Below are positions 13,464 through 25,163 of a DNA stretch of 64,000 bases, piece by piece (within the stretch, counting starts at the first letter, position 1; each line of letters opens with the position of its first letter). The notes under the pieces were generated by a model that worked only from the letters and a program-made list of their open reading frames with translations, was not told the DNA's origin and did no database searches. The translations under genes were made by a program, and so were the position numbers. Origin of the DNA: Laburnicola sp. R22_1 (Eukaryota; Ascomycota; Dothideomycetes; Pleosporales; Didymosphaeriaceae). The stretch covers positions 1,860,001 to 1,924,000 of the forward strand of contig JACONQ010000003.1 in the NCBI GenBank assembly GCA_014281115.1, in the 5' to 3' direction.

Positions 13464-13975
13464 ATAGCACGCACTAGGCTAGCTAGATACTCTAAATTAG
13501 TTACTAGTAGATTTTAAGTAAAAAAGAAGAAGCTGCTAGCTACTAAAACTATACAAAAGGCGTCTTGCAAATTACTACCTACTATACTAAAAAGGAAGCA
13601 CTACTAGAAGCTAGGCAATATATTATTATTATAGCTATTATGCTTAGGGAAATTAAAAAGTACTAAAAGAGTATTATGCTCCTTATTAGAAAAATGCTAT
13701 TCTGCTACCTTATTAAGGAAATAGCGTAGGATAACAATAAGAAAGATCTGCGCTTTTAGTCTACTATGCTAGCTACTCTCTAAGAGGCAATACAGGCTTT
13801 TCTAGTTAGAATATTTAAAGGTATTTCTTTATACCACTTTGCTCCTACTATAAAATAAATACTAATACCTGTAGATACTAATATTAATACTATTTATACA
13901 AAATAAGTTACCATATAGGCTAAGAATATATAGCTAGTAGATAGGTACTATAAGAAGTATATAGATAGTAGGTAA
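13464..13975 (+). pseudogene. Histone H3-like pseudogene carried inside the hAT element
   Basis: The N-terminal part (about 13464-13600) reads ARTRLARYSK, like the H3 tail start ARTKQTARKS, with ATA in place of ATG, followed by a Lys-rich stretch. The histone-fold part (13613-13975) is in another frame, so there is a frameshift or lost intron between. It reads LREIKKY*K, LIRKMLFCYLIKEIA*D, DLRF*S, L*EAIQAFLV and YTK*VTI*AKNI*L. Each stop sits exactly where H3 or CENP-A has Gln or Arg. These blocks cover the alpha-N helix, alpha-1, loop 1, alpha-2 and loop 2 of the H3 fold. About 18 extra codons lie between alpha-2 (AFLVRIFKG) and the loop-2 strand, which could be a decayed intron or a real insertion. 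Canonical H3 and centromeric H3 cannot be told apart safely. It ends at TAA 13973-13975. Dead copy. Confidence 0.72.
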
Positions 13976-14169
13976 ATAGTAAGGCACTTAGTTAGGTTTA
14001 GAATAGCTAGGCACTTAGTTAGGTTTAATATATATATTTAATACCAAAGCTGTACTTTTACTATAGTAAGTAAACGTAATAATTGCTACTATAATAATAA
14101 GGGCATTTTTTATAGTAATTTACTATAAAAATTGCATATAGCTAATAAAAAAATATAATTAGTTAGACT

Positions 14170-14330
14170 TAATGCAACCTAGTCTATACAACTCTAATCT
14201 AACCTATAGTCTATATAACCCTAACCTAACCTATACCCATTACTAGCGCAAAATCTATAGGTAGAGGTTAGGTTAGAATTAGAGTCTTACGTAAGAGAAC
14301 CTAACTCCAACTCAACCTATACCTATTTGC
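14170..14330. repeat. Right subterminal minisatellite of the hAT element
   Basis: CTAACC-rich repeats, the reverse complement of the array at 8690-8870. This end is less mutated and retains CpA dinucleotides. Confidence 0.75.
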
Positions 14331-15944
14331 CAGCCTAATTCTGCCCCCTTAGGACCTCGCTACTACCTATCTCTCCTATACTCCTACTGCCGCCGCTTAC
14401 CTTTACTCTTATTACTTAGTTATAGTCCCCTACCTTAATAGTACCCTAGATAATTACTACTATATTTATAAGCTTTTTATGCTATAGCTGCGCTTTTAAA
14501 CTTCTATAGTTTCTAAAAAACTACTGTTTATTATTTAGTAGCCGTCCTATATCTTTACTTTGCTAGTTCCTATCTTTAAGTCTCTTTAGTAATACTTTTA
14601 CTTTATTTTATTATTATAGTATAAATGCCTACCCTAAGTCTCTATTTAGGTACTAAAGGAGTGCTTTACACTCTAGAATTTAAAGTTATAAGACTAGCTA
14701 ATAAGGCCTAAATAGCTAAGGCTAGGTATTATTAAAGATATTAAAATTAAAAGACCCTTCTAATAACTCTACTTACTATATAAGATTGCTAAATCTCTAG
14801 AGATTATCCTTAACTTTACTTAGCTAATTCTCTATATACTCTTAGAACTCTATTATAGCTATACTACCCTATATAAAAGAAGGAGTATAGTTAGGCTGCT
14901 AGAATATTATTATATTACTAGATATAATAGATAAAGAGCTAGATTTAAAAGATAGTAGTAGTAGTTGTGCATTAAAGATAAAAATTTAGTATACTAGGCG
15001 TTACTAATATTATAAGAGTAGATAGACTTTATACGCTATGCGTATAGCAAACTATAGTTACACTATAGCTACTAGATTGTAAACATAATAACTAAACTAT
15101 AGTTAAGTGTTCTATTGCCTACACTACTCCTATAGTTATAACTCTGTAGTCTACTATAGATTTCTAATAGTCTACTAGTTAAGAGATAATATATAACTTA
15201 GTTATTCTAGATAGTAGATAATTTATTAACTACTATTCACAATACTGCTATAATGAAAGTTAATAATAAAATTATTATTATTTTATATATATTTTATTAC
15301 TACTACTATGTGCTAGATACTAGGTTTTAGTGCCTTCTATTTTACTTCTCTCTATATATAGGGCGGACTTAGCCTTAGCTAGAATCTTTACACAACAAAG
15401 ATGTTTAATAGTTAACTATTTATAAGGCTATCCTTATATACTAGTTAGGCTAGTAGCTAGTATAATACGTAAAGGATAGTATAACTATATTTCTACTCTA
15501 GTAGATGTAATTACTCCTCATTAGTAGTAGAACCATCTAGTAGAGAATATAAAAGAAGAATAATACGGTGTTTATTAATAAGCTATATAGTAGTAAAAGC
15601 GTTATATAGATCTACAAGATTCTTCTAACTATTATTACTATTATTGCTATTAAGTTAGCTTATCTAGTACGCGAGCACGAATAACTAATAATAGTAGTAG
15701 TAATAAGCTAGGTGTGCTATATATACTATAAGTAAACTTTATATAGGTTTGAAGCTTATAAGGTATAAATAGAGTGCGAGTAAGTTTAAACTATTATTAT
15801 ATTGTTAGATGGTATTTAAGATTAGTCTTTAATTAGAATTAGGTGCTGTATATAGTATAAAATAACCTTCTATCTTAGTTTACTTTAACCTTAAACTAAA
15901 AAAAAATTAAAAAAGTATTTAGTAAATCGACTATATACACTTAT

Positions 15945-16539
15945 AAAACTATAAAATTATAATAATAATTTTTTTCTTATAATTAATATTATAAATAACT
16001 TAATTTTTAAATTTAATTTTTAAATATATAGAACTTAGTAATAGTTTCAAAAAGAATTTCTTAATACTAGTACTATATAGTATATAATATACTATTAAGC
16101 CTTTTTATATTTTATATTATTATATATTATATTATATAATATATATCTTTTAAACTTACTAGCTTTAATAATAAATTATAAGCTAACTATAATAGTTGTT
16201 ACTAAAGTTCTAACATAAAAAATTTTTAGTTTTTTTCTACATTATAACAATATAATTTTTATTAATTTTTATTATTTTACTTGTGAGTAAAATGAGCGTT
16301 ACTTAGTTAACTTATTTTTACTCACTTACCTATTACTCACTCATTTGCTTAGCGATCGCTCATCTTACTTATCTCCTATCGCTACTAAGAGGTAGCATGG
16401 ACTAACCAGTTTAGCGCTCTACTAAGGTAAGTAAGCTTAGCATACTATATAAGATTTTTAACTTAATTAAAAATAATTTGTTTCTTTTTTCTAATAAGCT
16501 ACTTATATTTTTACTATAGCTGCCTAGTATTTATATACT
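15945..16539. other. AT-rich spacer with a short un-RIPed patch
   Basis: Mostly featureless. At about 16280-16325 there is an inverted pair 'gtgagtaaaa'/'ttttactcac' followed by a patch to about 16440 that keeps CpA and CpG and resembles less mutated DNA. I cannot assign it. Confidence 0.4.
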
Positions 16540-16844
16540 ATACGTAATCGCCCCCAGAATCTCGCCACCACCGCCCTTACTCCTTATCGTCCTTGTGTGC
16601 CTACATAATCTTAATTACTACTGGGAACTTCTTCTACTATAGCTGCGCGCGCGTGCTTTAGCAATATATAAATTTTTTTTTTAATAAATGCGTAATATTA
16701 TATTTTAGTCTATTCTTTAGCCTTAATAGTAATATAATAGCAAGGTGCTATTAATTTCGTATAAAAGTTATTATATCTCTTTCTAAGTTTTTATATAAAA
16801 GAATAATCTAGTACTTTAAAATTTAAAGTTATATAAAAATTATA
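16540..16844 (-). repeat. R4 fragment (minus), partly un-RIPed
   Basis: Reverse-complement match to 4970-5240 in the R4 copy at 4237-5489. Its GC-rich left part (16555-16640) keeps bases that have become T/A in the other copy, so it shows what this part of R4 looked like before mutation. Confidence 0.55.
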
Positions 16845-17905
16845 TATAGCTTAAATGTGGCGTTATGTTATTTATCTAAGGGTAGAATATTAAAGGCTTG
16901 TATCTTACATAGTATAATAAAAAAGTAAAGCCCTCTACTTAGTAATTAAAGAAGGCATAAAAAGGTAATAATAAAAAAGCGTATTTAAATTACTAAGTAA
17001 GCTTAATAGTTTTAGTATAGGGCTGCTTCTATAAGCAAAGCTTTTATAAAGAGACTACTTAAAACTTTAGAGAAGAAATAAAAGGCTTTCGCGTAATAAT
17101 ATTATAGTTTTTATCTTTTCTTTACTATTCTAAGTTATAAACAACTATTTAGATTATAATAAATAATATAAGTTAATATATTAATAAGTATATACCTTTT
17201 TTATAGTAGTAGAATAAAGGTAATATATATACTAGATATATATTTATTACTCTATTACTGTATTAAAATTATTCTGGATAAAGCCCCTACTATTACTTTA
17301 CACCTTACTATTTTTTAGGTATTAATATTATTTCTAAAGAAGTACTTACTATTACTAAAAGTATATATTCGAGATATATACTACTATTATTAAAGTAGCT
17401 ATTAAAGTAATTATAGTAAAGTTTTATTCTATTTATAAGATACTTATCTAGCGTAAAAAGAGATATGTATATTAAACTATTTATAAGGCTATCTTTATCT
17501 ACTAGTTAAATTAGTAGCTAGTCTAGTTTACTAAGAATAGAATAATGATATTTCTATACTAGTAAATATAATTACTCTTTATTAGTAATAGAATCTAGTA
17601 GGAAATATAAAAGAAGAAGAATAACGTATTTATTAATAAGCTATAAAGTAGTAAGAGTATTATATAAATCTATAAAATTCTTCTAACTATTATTACTATT
17701 AAATTAGCTTATCTAGCGCACACGTATAGATAACTAATAATAGTAGTAGTAATAAGCTAAGTATACTATACATAGTATAAGTAAACTTTATATAGATTAG
17801 AAGCTTATAAGATATAAATAAAGTATAAGTAAGTTTAAACTATTATTTATTATTAGGTAGTGTTTAAGGTTAGTCTTTAATTATACTTAGATACTATATA
17901 TAGTA

Positions 17906-19742
17906 ACGTATTAGACCACTAAGCTGGTTAGACCACTAAGCTAGGTAGTTTTGCTAAGATTATTACTACCACACTTTTCTAATAATATCTTAATAACATA
18001 ACGCGTTATTATCTAACAAAGAAGGCAAAGTTAATCTTGCCCTTTAAGCCTATTAAGAAAAGTAATTTTTAAGCCTATAACGGGCCGCTAACGCGTATAA
18101 TATCTTAAGATCTGCCCTTACTAATTTATATAATAGAATTTAACCTAGAGCAAATACCTGTCCTAATATTAGCGTTCTTACTATAACTAAAGAGCAGACG
18201 CTTATGTAATATATTCTTAACCTTAATTTGCGAGGATATGCGCCCTAGTGTTATAAGGTAAAAGATATAACTAATAAACTACTAGCTATTAGACATAGAG
18301 GCCCTATAGGCGTAAATTAGGGTAAACACTTTATATTATATACGCCTAAGTTAGAAATAGCCTAGAATTAAGCAAAGGATTAATAAAGAATATAATAGGA
18401 GAATTTAAAGATAATAAATGCGTAGTTTTAGCTTATAGAGGATACAAAAGCTAACTATAGTGTGCTAGAAAAAAATATCTATAACTTTAATAAAATAGGC
18501 TTCTAAATAGGGGTTATTAGCTTAATAAAAGTTATAATAGGTTTAGAAAAATATGCTTAAGTAATAATAATTTAACTAAGCAATTGGGAGTAGGTAATAA
18601 TTATCTAAAGCATTTATACTACTAAATATACTGCCCTACTATTTATTATCTATAAAGGGAAAGTCTATATCTTAGTCTAGTATAAGGAGGCTAATATTCC
18701 CTATAATTAGAAGCTATCTATTTCTAATAACAGCTAGATAAATAACAAACTTAAAGTTGCATAGTTAAAGCACTTTAACGCGTATATAAAGGCGTTATAA
18801 AGGCTGCTAAGTCTAGATAGCTATAAGAGCTACTAATCCTAGAATTCTAAGGACTACTATTTAGAATAAAAGATCCTAACGCTTTATATAATAGCGCATT
18901 TATTGCATATTCTTTACCTACTTAATATAGTTTGTTTTATACTACTAAAGCTAAAGTACTCTTAATACGTTTAAGACTTAGCAAGGAAATGCGTCTACTA
19001 TATTAATAATAAGAGCTTCCTCCTAGCCTTTTACAACGTATTTTTTAATATATTTATATTAAAAAATAGTAAAAAGGGTTTAAAGGCATCCAGCCTTATT
19101 TTATTAAGTCTAGGTATAGTGCTAGATCGCCTAGATATGCAATTACGCACCCTACTAGAACAACCCCTTCTTAAGGCACCCTAGTAGTCTAAAACCCTAA
19201 GTAACGCAGCTAAACTTAGGTCCTAGATAAAATTAGTAATAGAATCTATTAGAAAATTATCTACTACTATTTCTAATAGGCTTACATAGCTTGTAAAGAG
19301 TGCTAAGACTTTTATATACTAAGGTATATTAATAATAAGCTAGATTATAGAACTATATAAGTAAATAAAGGTATTAACTAAGTAAAAATTGCGCAAAAAG
19401 AAGCAAGTCAAGTGAAAAGGCACCTTAGACTTTAGATAGGCAGTAGATTAGGTAGCTATAAGTCTATTTATAAGGGTAAATTTATCTAAAAAGGCGTGTA
19501 GTAGTAGTGCCTCTAAAGAGGCACCTTTAATACAACACTAATATAGTAAGTATAGAGGGACTAGGCACAATGTAAGAACTTATTAAAAGGCTAAAGAGTT
19601 ATCTTCTAAATTAAATATTACGCTTACAAAGATATTTTTAGATTGTATTAGTAGTAATAATACTAATAGAGAATCTTAAGTTGTTGTTACTAAGAAAAAC
19701 CAACTAGCTTAGTAGTCTAATCAGCTTGGTGGTCTAATACGT
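17906..19742 (+). mobile_element. Pogo/Fot1-like transposon G (1.84 kb), RIP-degraded
   Basis: Inserted at a TA (17904-17905 and 19743-19744). The terminal inverted repeats start 'acgtattagaccac' at both ends and differ between ends only by C/T or G/A. Each terminus contains the unit 'ttagaccactaagct' twice. Just inside lies a degraded form of the 'gccaagacc' motif seen in A, D and E. The length fits a Fot1-type element with a single gene. Confidence 0.88.
17985..19690 (+). pseudogene. DDE transposase of element G, RIP-degraded
   Basis: Plus-strand sequence aligns along its length with the transposase of D. Examples are the start region around 17990-18110, the block reading IYKGKVYIL around 18660-18690, and the block around 19020-19180 that parallels 31690-31870. 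Dozens of TAG/TAA codons interrupt it. It is kept apart from element D only by its termini, so D, G and H are probably one lineage. Confidence 0.75.
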
Positions 19743-21031
19743 TAGCACATAATAATCTTCTATATTAATTTACTTTAACCTTAAACTAAAAGAAAGGTTA
19801 AAAAGAGTATTTAGTAAGCTAACTATAGCATAAATAAAGTATTATATATAACCTCTAAAATAGTATAATTATAATTAATTTAGTTCTTTACTAGTCTTAC
19901 CTTTTAAACCTTATTTTATAGTAAGTCGACTAGATAACTAATATTACTTAGCTAGTTTTTATACTAGTTTTAAATTCTCTAGTAGCTATCTAACTAAAGG
20001 TATTAGATTATATAATTTTAATATACTAAAAGGTATTATATTACTATAGATAATAATAAGTTAAATTTAAAAACTTAGTATTATAGAAGTTAAAAGTAAA
20101 GATTTAGTATACTAAGTATTACTAATATTATAAAGGTAGATAGACTTTTTACACTATATATATAGTAAATTATAGTTATACTATAGCTACTAGATTATAA
20201 GTATAACGTGGTTCACTAGCGAGTGACCCACACTAGTGAGCGCGCCACCTTTGCCAAGACCCCACCATCCCATTTTATTTATTATCAGACTGCGTCGCAA
20301 CACTACTTGAAAATATATACTAAGTTAATGCATCTGATTCAGATTCTTCCTCTTTAACTCCCTAGCAGATTTGCGCATTGTGTCCAGGTTGCCTGCAGAT
20401 GCCACAACGCTGTTGAGTTAATGGCCCTGTTGCAGCGCGACTAGTACCTGACGACTGTTTACCCTTCTTCTGTCCACCAGCGTCCTTAGGAGTGGCTAGC
20501 TAAGATCCCTCTGCTACTGTAAGTGATCCCTAATGCTGGATATACCTCCTTTTACGCAATTTTCGCCTTATAGTCTCCTTAATTGTCTTGCGAAGGCCTG
20601 CAATTTCATCCAACACTAGTACCTGACTATGCATTGCACTTAGAGCGCCTTTTTCAAGCTTCTTAAGCACCTACATGGTTAAAGTTGGTGATGAATCAAA
20701 GTGATCTCTAATTCTCTTGCGAACTAGTGTTGATTGCGCCTTAAATTCGCGTAGGTTACTTGGTGTTTTAGACTCCCAGGTGGTAGGCTCTTCAATGGGC
20801 AGACTAGGTGTACGGATGCGGATGTCAAGGTGCTGCAACACCTCCTCTGGATTCAATAGGACTAGCCCAGCACCGCGAAAACCACCCTTGATTGTCTCTG
20901 CAGAGAAAACCTTCAAAAACGCGGTTTTAAAGGCTGGGAGGAACTCGATCTTTGTAATGTGGGTCATTAGCCGACGCGCCAAGCCCGAGATCTCAGCACC
21001 ATATGCCTTCTTTATCGTGTTTGATCACGTA

Positions 21032-23129
21032 ATGCACGCTATCGCGTAATGCACGTTTTCGGCAATTTCCGCCCATCCACAACTTGAAGCTGTACAGCTT
21101 GTATATATTGTAAAATCGTCGGATTTTCTAGAGTAATAATCAGAAGAGCTTATTTAACAAATATAGCCCTTCTATTGGCTACCTGTAGCGCTCTGGGAGG
21201 CGTATTTGACGTGTGCGCGTCGTGGGCGCGATCTCGGGCATCTCGGGCTCGTCAACTTTGACAGGCTGTAACTCAGGCTGTACAAGCTCAATATCCTTTG
21301 GATTTTTGCTGGAGGCTTAAGGCTATGTTGATTACCCTTTTGGGAAGCTTTGAGCTCATCGCGGAGTTGTTTTTCAATTGCGCGGGCCTCTCGCTTTTCT
21401 TGAGCTTCAATAGCCTTCAGCTCGCGCTCGCGAGCGCGCTCTGCTTGAGCCTGAGCCTTTTAAGGCGTCGCTGTTGCAAGAGGGCTTGCTTTTCAAGCTT
21501 GCTCTGCTCTCTGAGCTGGGACTGGATGTCCTTTTGAAGCTGTATCTCCTTCTCCTCCGCGTCCTTTTGTGCCTGCCAGTCGCGAGCCCTCTGGACCTTA
21601 GCTGGCGACCAGAAAATCGCGCCACCGTTGTAATCCTCCGGCGTCTCGAGCGCCAGGGCCTTACACCGCTGGCGGCGCTTGCGCTCGTTAACGAGGGTCT
21701 CTTTGAGCTGAGTATTTTCGTGCTTAAGGATCTGATTTTTCGCTGAAATCGAGTGGAGCGTACGCGAGAGTTTGGCAGCCTGAGACTCGTAAATATCTCC
21801 AACAACTTGACGTAATAAGCCCTCGATTTTACGCCAGTCGCTGGCGCTAAGGACCGACGTGCTGCTCTCGCTTGAGCTGGGGCGCTCAGGCTCGCGATTT
21901 TCAAATCGCTTGAGGATCCTGTCGGGATCTAAGGGCACGATCCCAGTAGCCTCAAAGGCCTTAAGGACCGTTGCTGACGTTAGCGCGCGCTCCCAGGCGG
22001 CCCAGAATATCCTGAAAAAGTCCCTCTTTGTAATGCTGGAGAGGCCCTGGCAGGCGTCCATAAAGCTCGCGAGGCCGTTGCTGTACGCGCTCGCGAGAGG
22101 CCCGAAGACGCCCACATCCAGCGGCTGAAGCGTATGGGTGCTGTGAGGCGGAAATATTGCCAGCAGGATCTTATTGGCGTCGCAGAAATCGATAAAATCC
22201 TTTGTTACGTGAGATCCATGCCCATCAACGATCAAGAGGCGGTACGACGTCCTTGCCTTTGCTTTCGTCTCGCGGTTAAACACCTGTTTGAGCCAGCTGA
22301 GCCCGATATCGTTATTGGTCCATCCTGAGGGCGAGGAGGAGAAAAAAGCCTTGTGGATTTCAGGGTTGAAATCCTGGAGCCAGGTGTCTTGTACGTTGCC
22401 AGAGGCTGCCTGATAAATGAGGGCAGGTGTGAGGGTAGAGCCGTCGGCGCAAATACAGGCTATTGAAGTTATCCACTCGCGATTGCCGTCCTGGAGCATT
22501 AATTTGAACTTCCCACGCTCGTATTGCTCGCGAGAAAAGACGCGCTTCGATTTAGAGAGGATTCCAATAAGAAATCCCTTCTTATCTATATTGTAAATAT
22601 GGGGTGCGTCAACGTTGTATTGCTCGATTTTTTTAGCTAATAGCTTGAAGTACAGCGCGTACTTGAAGGCCGAATCAGCTCTGCGGCGTGAGGCGTCGAT
22701 GCTGGATGTCCATCGCGATATTAAGTCGAGTTTGTGGCGCTCAATGAAGCGCGACGGCTAGCAAGTCCCAACGTATTTTCCAGCTATTTCTGACGCGAAG
22801 TTTCGTATCATATAGCTTGTAGGAGGTAGCCCTCGCGCTGAGAGGTCTTGAATATACTGTACGAGCGTTGCTTCCTGCGTAGCGTTGAGCATTTGTTGAT
22901 TTTCGAGCTTACGCGCCATCGATAGGGTTTTACTACGCGCGCGCCGCGACAGAGTTGACCGGCTAACCCCGAATCTTTTGGCAATTTCTGTATACGTAAA
23001 ATGTTCTCCTGGTTTTAGCGATTCGATTGCCGCAAGAGCCTTGTCGATTGGAGCCATATTGGTGGAGTTATGGTGGGTTGAATATTTCGCGATTTTGGTG
23101 GGGCGCGTGCATTACGCGATAGCGTGCAT
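21032..23129 (-). mobile_element. Pogo-like transposon B, innermost and best preserved (2.1 kb)
   Basis: Perfect 24-bp terminal inverted repeats starting 'atgcacgctatcgcgtaat', with the heptamer 'atgcacg' present twice in each. TA duplications at 21030-21031 and 23130-23131. GC-rich and with little RIP, so it is the youngest insertion of this stack. Confidence 0.95.
21179..23057 (-). pseudogene. DDE transposase of element B, nearly intact (one nonsense codon, probable C-terminal frameshifts)
   Basis: Start at 23057 (MAPIDKALAAIESLK). Residues ~15-45 form a psq-type helix-turn-helix (YTEIAKRFGVSRSTLSRRAR), followed by a second CENP-B-like DNA-binding block to about residue 115. The only nonsense codon before the C-terminal region is TAG at 22758-22760, where Trp is expected. 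The DDE domain has Asp158 (YNIDKKGF), Asp278 (LLIVDGHGSH) and Asp314 (LQPLDVGVF), all present, with 35 residues between the last two. The C-terminal part is a long charged coiled coil after a Ser-rich linker. The frame then shifts near an A-run at about 21460 and again further on; the other frames continue the coiled coil and end in a conserved RLPERYR at TAG 21179-21181, as in element C (LPQRYRK). With the TAG the protein is broken, but this is the most recently active-looking transposase here. Confidence 0.88.
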
Positions 23130-23292
23130 TACCATATTTTACCACCAAATGCACGGACCCACCAAATGCACGTTTTTGCCGCCACCAAGGGCAACACTCC
23201 AAAACCTATACAACGCCAAATATATAGTAAAATCACTAGATTTTTTGCAGTAGCACTCGTAGGAGCATGTAAAACCATTGCGCAATGATAAA

Positions 23293-25163
23293 TTACTTGC
23301 GATAACGCTGTGGGAGCTGTACAGTACGGGTGCGCGTGGCTCTGGCGGGTGAGGGCACCCTCTCTCCAGTGGGCTCTTGATCAACAATAGTAGCCTCAGG
23401 TCTCTCAAGAGCTTGTTTTTTTGGTGTACGAGGGTTGAGGCTCTGTCGATTACCCTTTTAGACAATTGTATATCACCTTTGAGTTGCTTTTCGAGCTGCT
23501 TTTGGAGTAGCTTTTCAGCTCGCTCAGCAGCCTTGGCCTCTTTTGCTTGCGCCTTCAGTTCTCGCGCCGCCAAACGTACGCGAGCTCTCTCCTCTTTGAG
23601 AGCTTGTTTCTCCTGCTTTTTGAGAAGCCTTTGGTGTTGAGCCTCTGAGAGTTGTTGTTGTTGAAGCTTTTTATCAGTCTCAATTTGGTTCTGCCTCTTG
23701 CGGGCCCTCTGAACTTTGCTAGGTAAGTAAAATACGGCGCTGCTATGCCAATTATTAGGTTTATCAAGTAGGAGAGGCTTGCCATGTTGACGGCGCCTCT
23801 TCTTGTTGATAAAAGCTTGCTCAAGCCTATTGTATTGGTGTTGAAGGATCCTGTATTTGATCTTAAGCTTGTGATAACTTTGCGACAGCTGTTTACGCTC
23901 CTTAGCGTAGTCCTCCGCAACAATGTCCTTCAGTATTTGCCGTACTTTACGCCAATCAGAATCAGAGAGGCTTGACGAGCTACTCCGACTTGAGGGAGGG
24001 CTCTCGTGCTCTGCGATAAACTTCTTGAGTATAGTGTTTGGGTTATAAGGTGACAACCCAGTACACTTAAAAGCTTTGAGTATTATTGTTTCTTGAAAGG
24101 CCCTTTGCTAGGAGGCGTTGAAGAGTCGATAAAAGTCGCGTTTGGTGATTGCTGAGAGGCCCTGGCAGTTGTACATAAACTCTGAGAGCTCTCTTGTATA
24201 CGCCGTACTTAGAGGCTTGAACATCGCTATATTAAGAGGCTGGAGAGTGTGGGTAGCGTGTGGTGGGAAGGTTATAAGGAGTATTTTGTTATTGTCGCAG
24301 TACGTGATAAATTGCATGGTAATATGAGACCTATGCCTATTAAGTATGAGTAGTTAGTACTCCCTACGAGCTTTCTCCTTGGTCTCGCGATCAAATACTT
24401 ATTTGAGCCACGCCAAACCAATCTTATTATTAGTCTACCCACTTGATGAGCTTGCAAAAAAGGCCTTGTGGTGTTGCGGATTAAAATCTTGAAGCTATAA
24501 GCCTTGTATATTGCCCGTAGTAGCTTGATAAATTAAGGCTGGCGTTAGTAAGGTGCCGTTGGCGCAAATACAGGCAATTGTTGTTACCTACTCTCTATTG
24601 CTGTCCTGGAGCATTTGCTTGTAAGGGCCCTGCTTATACAGCTGCCGCGAGAACACTCTTTTCATCTTAGTGAGCACTCTAATAAGGAACCCTTTTTTAT
24701 CCATATTGTACATATGGCGACTGTCGATATTGTACTGGGTTATTTTGTCGCCTAAAAGCTTGAAGTATAAGGCGTATTTGGTAGCAGAATTAGCGCGGTG
24801 GCGACAGGCGTCGATACCAGTAGTCTATCGCGATATGAGCTCAATATTGTTGCGGGCAATAAAGCGCTCAACCCAGTTTTTGCCCGGCTCTTTTCTGGCT
24901 ATTTCTGTTGCGAAATTTCGGATTATTTGCTTTGTAGGAAGCAGGCCTCTTTTGTTAAGCTTATATATGTAGTTTACAAGCTCTTTTTCTTGTGTGGTGT
25001 TGAGAAATTTCTGCTCATTTGCCCTCTCTATGTGGCTTTTATTGATCCCGCGCGCGCGCCGCGATAAAGTTGATCGCTTAACGCCAAATAATTTGGCAAT
25101 TTTGGTGTAATTAGGCTTTTCGCCTGCTGGCAAGCTTTCGATTGCTGCTAGCGCGGCCTCCAT
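23293..25163 (-). pseudogene. DDE transposase of element C, moderately RIP-degraded
   Basis: Start at 25163 (MEAALAAIESL), with a helix-turn-helix reading YTKIAKLFGVKRSTLSRRAR. Close homologue of B's transposase along the whole length. The first catalytic Asp is kept (YNMDKKGF), but the second and third read Asn (LLILNRHRSH; QPLNIAMF), the product of G-to-A changes on the coding strand. About ten TAG codons lie at Trp/Gln positions. The C-terminal coiled coil is open for ~300 codons (23139-24056 in one frame), with a shift near 'aaaaggg' before the family ending LPQRYRK at 23293. The readthrough beyond that into the terminal repeat is not part of the gene. Confidence 0.85.

Larger units (their letters stand above)
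8675..14337 (-). mobile_element. hAT-superfamily DNA transposon (5.66 kb), RIP-degraded
   Basis: Flanked by a perfect 8-bp duplication 'attctgcc' (8667-8674 and 14338-14345), the size expected of hAT elements. The ends are inverted: 'taggctagtaaatagg' at the left and, read inward from the right, 'taggctggcaaatagg', which differ only by G-to-A and C-to-T. Subterminal GGTTAGG-rich minisatellite lies at both ends. The minus strand contains a recognisable but stop-ridden hAT transposase core (about 10560-11180), and the plus strand a histone H3-like pseudogene near the right end. The rest (8900-10500, 11200-13300) is TA-rich; a lysine-rich minus-strand frame around 12000-12750 is not recognised. 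Confidence 0.88.
8440..15411 (-). repeat. R4 repeat (minus orientation), split by a hAT element
   Basis: R4 sequence runs 8440-8674 and resumes at 14338-15411, in reverse orientation relative to 42267-43536. It is flanked by a 10-bp duplication 'ttaactattt' (8430-8439 and 15412-15421), placing it inside R1. The break in R4 coincides with the 8-bp duplication of the hAT element. A triplicated 'aatatttttactat' unit at about 8525-8590 corresponds to the position where another R4 copy carries a huge (TTA)n tract. Confidence 0.85.
7830..15933 (+). repeat. R1 repeat, split by an R4 insertion
   Basis: The left part (7830-8439) and right part (15412-15933) together form one R1 copy. The composite is flanked by a perfect 11-bp target duplication 'tatacacttat' (7819-7829 and 15934-15944). 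The join is at the R4 duplication 'ttaactattt', which in uninterrupted R1 copies occurs once. This is the outermost shell of a three-level nest. Confidence 0.85.
16857..19823 (+). repeat. R1 repeat, split by pogo-like element G
   Basis: R1 sequence runs 16857-17903 and resumes at 19745-19823. The composite is flanked by a 12-bp duplication with one mismatch (tatagcttaaat 16845-16856; tatagcataaat 19824-19835). The interruption is exactly element G with its TA duplication. Confidence 0.8.

Noticed and set aside
20717..21049. Plus-strand frame of 110 codons
   Set aside because: Antisense of element A's transposase and it runs into the terminal repeat of C; not a gene.
21298..22328. Plus-strand open frames (e.g. 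21298-21537, 21859-22128, 22134-22328) and a second minus frame at 21407-21904
   Set aside because: Shadows of the well-preserved transposase of element B in other frames; no own homology or codon logic.
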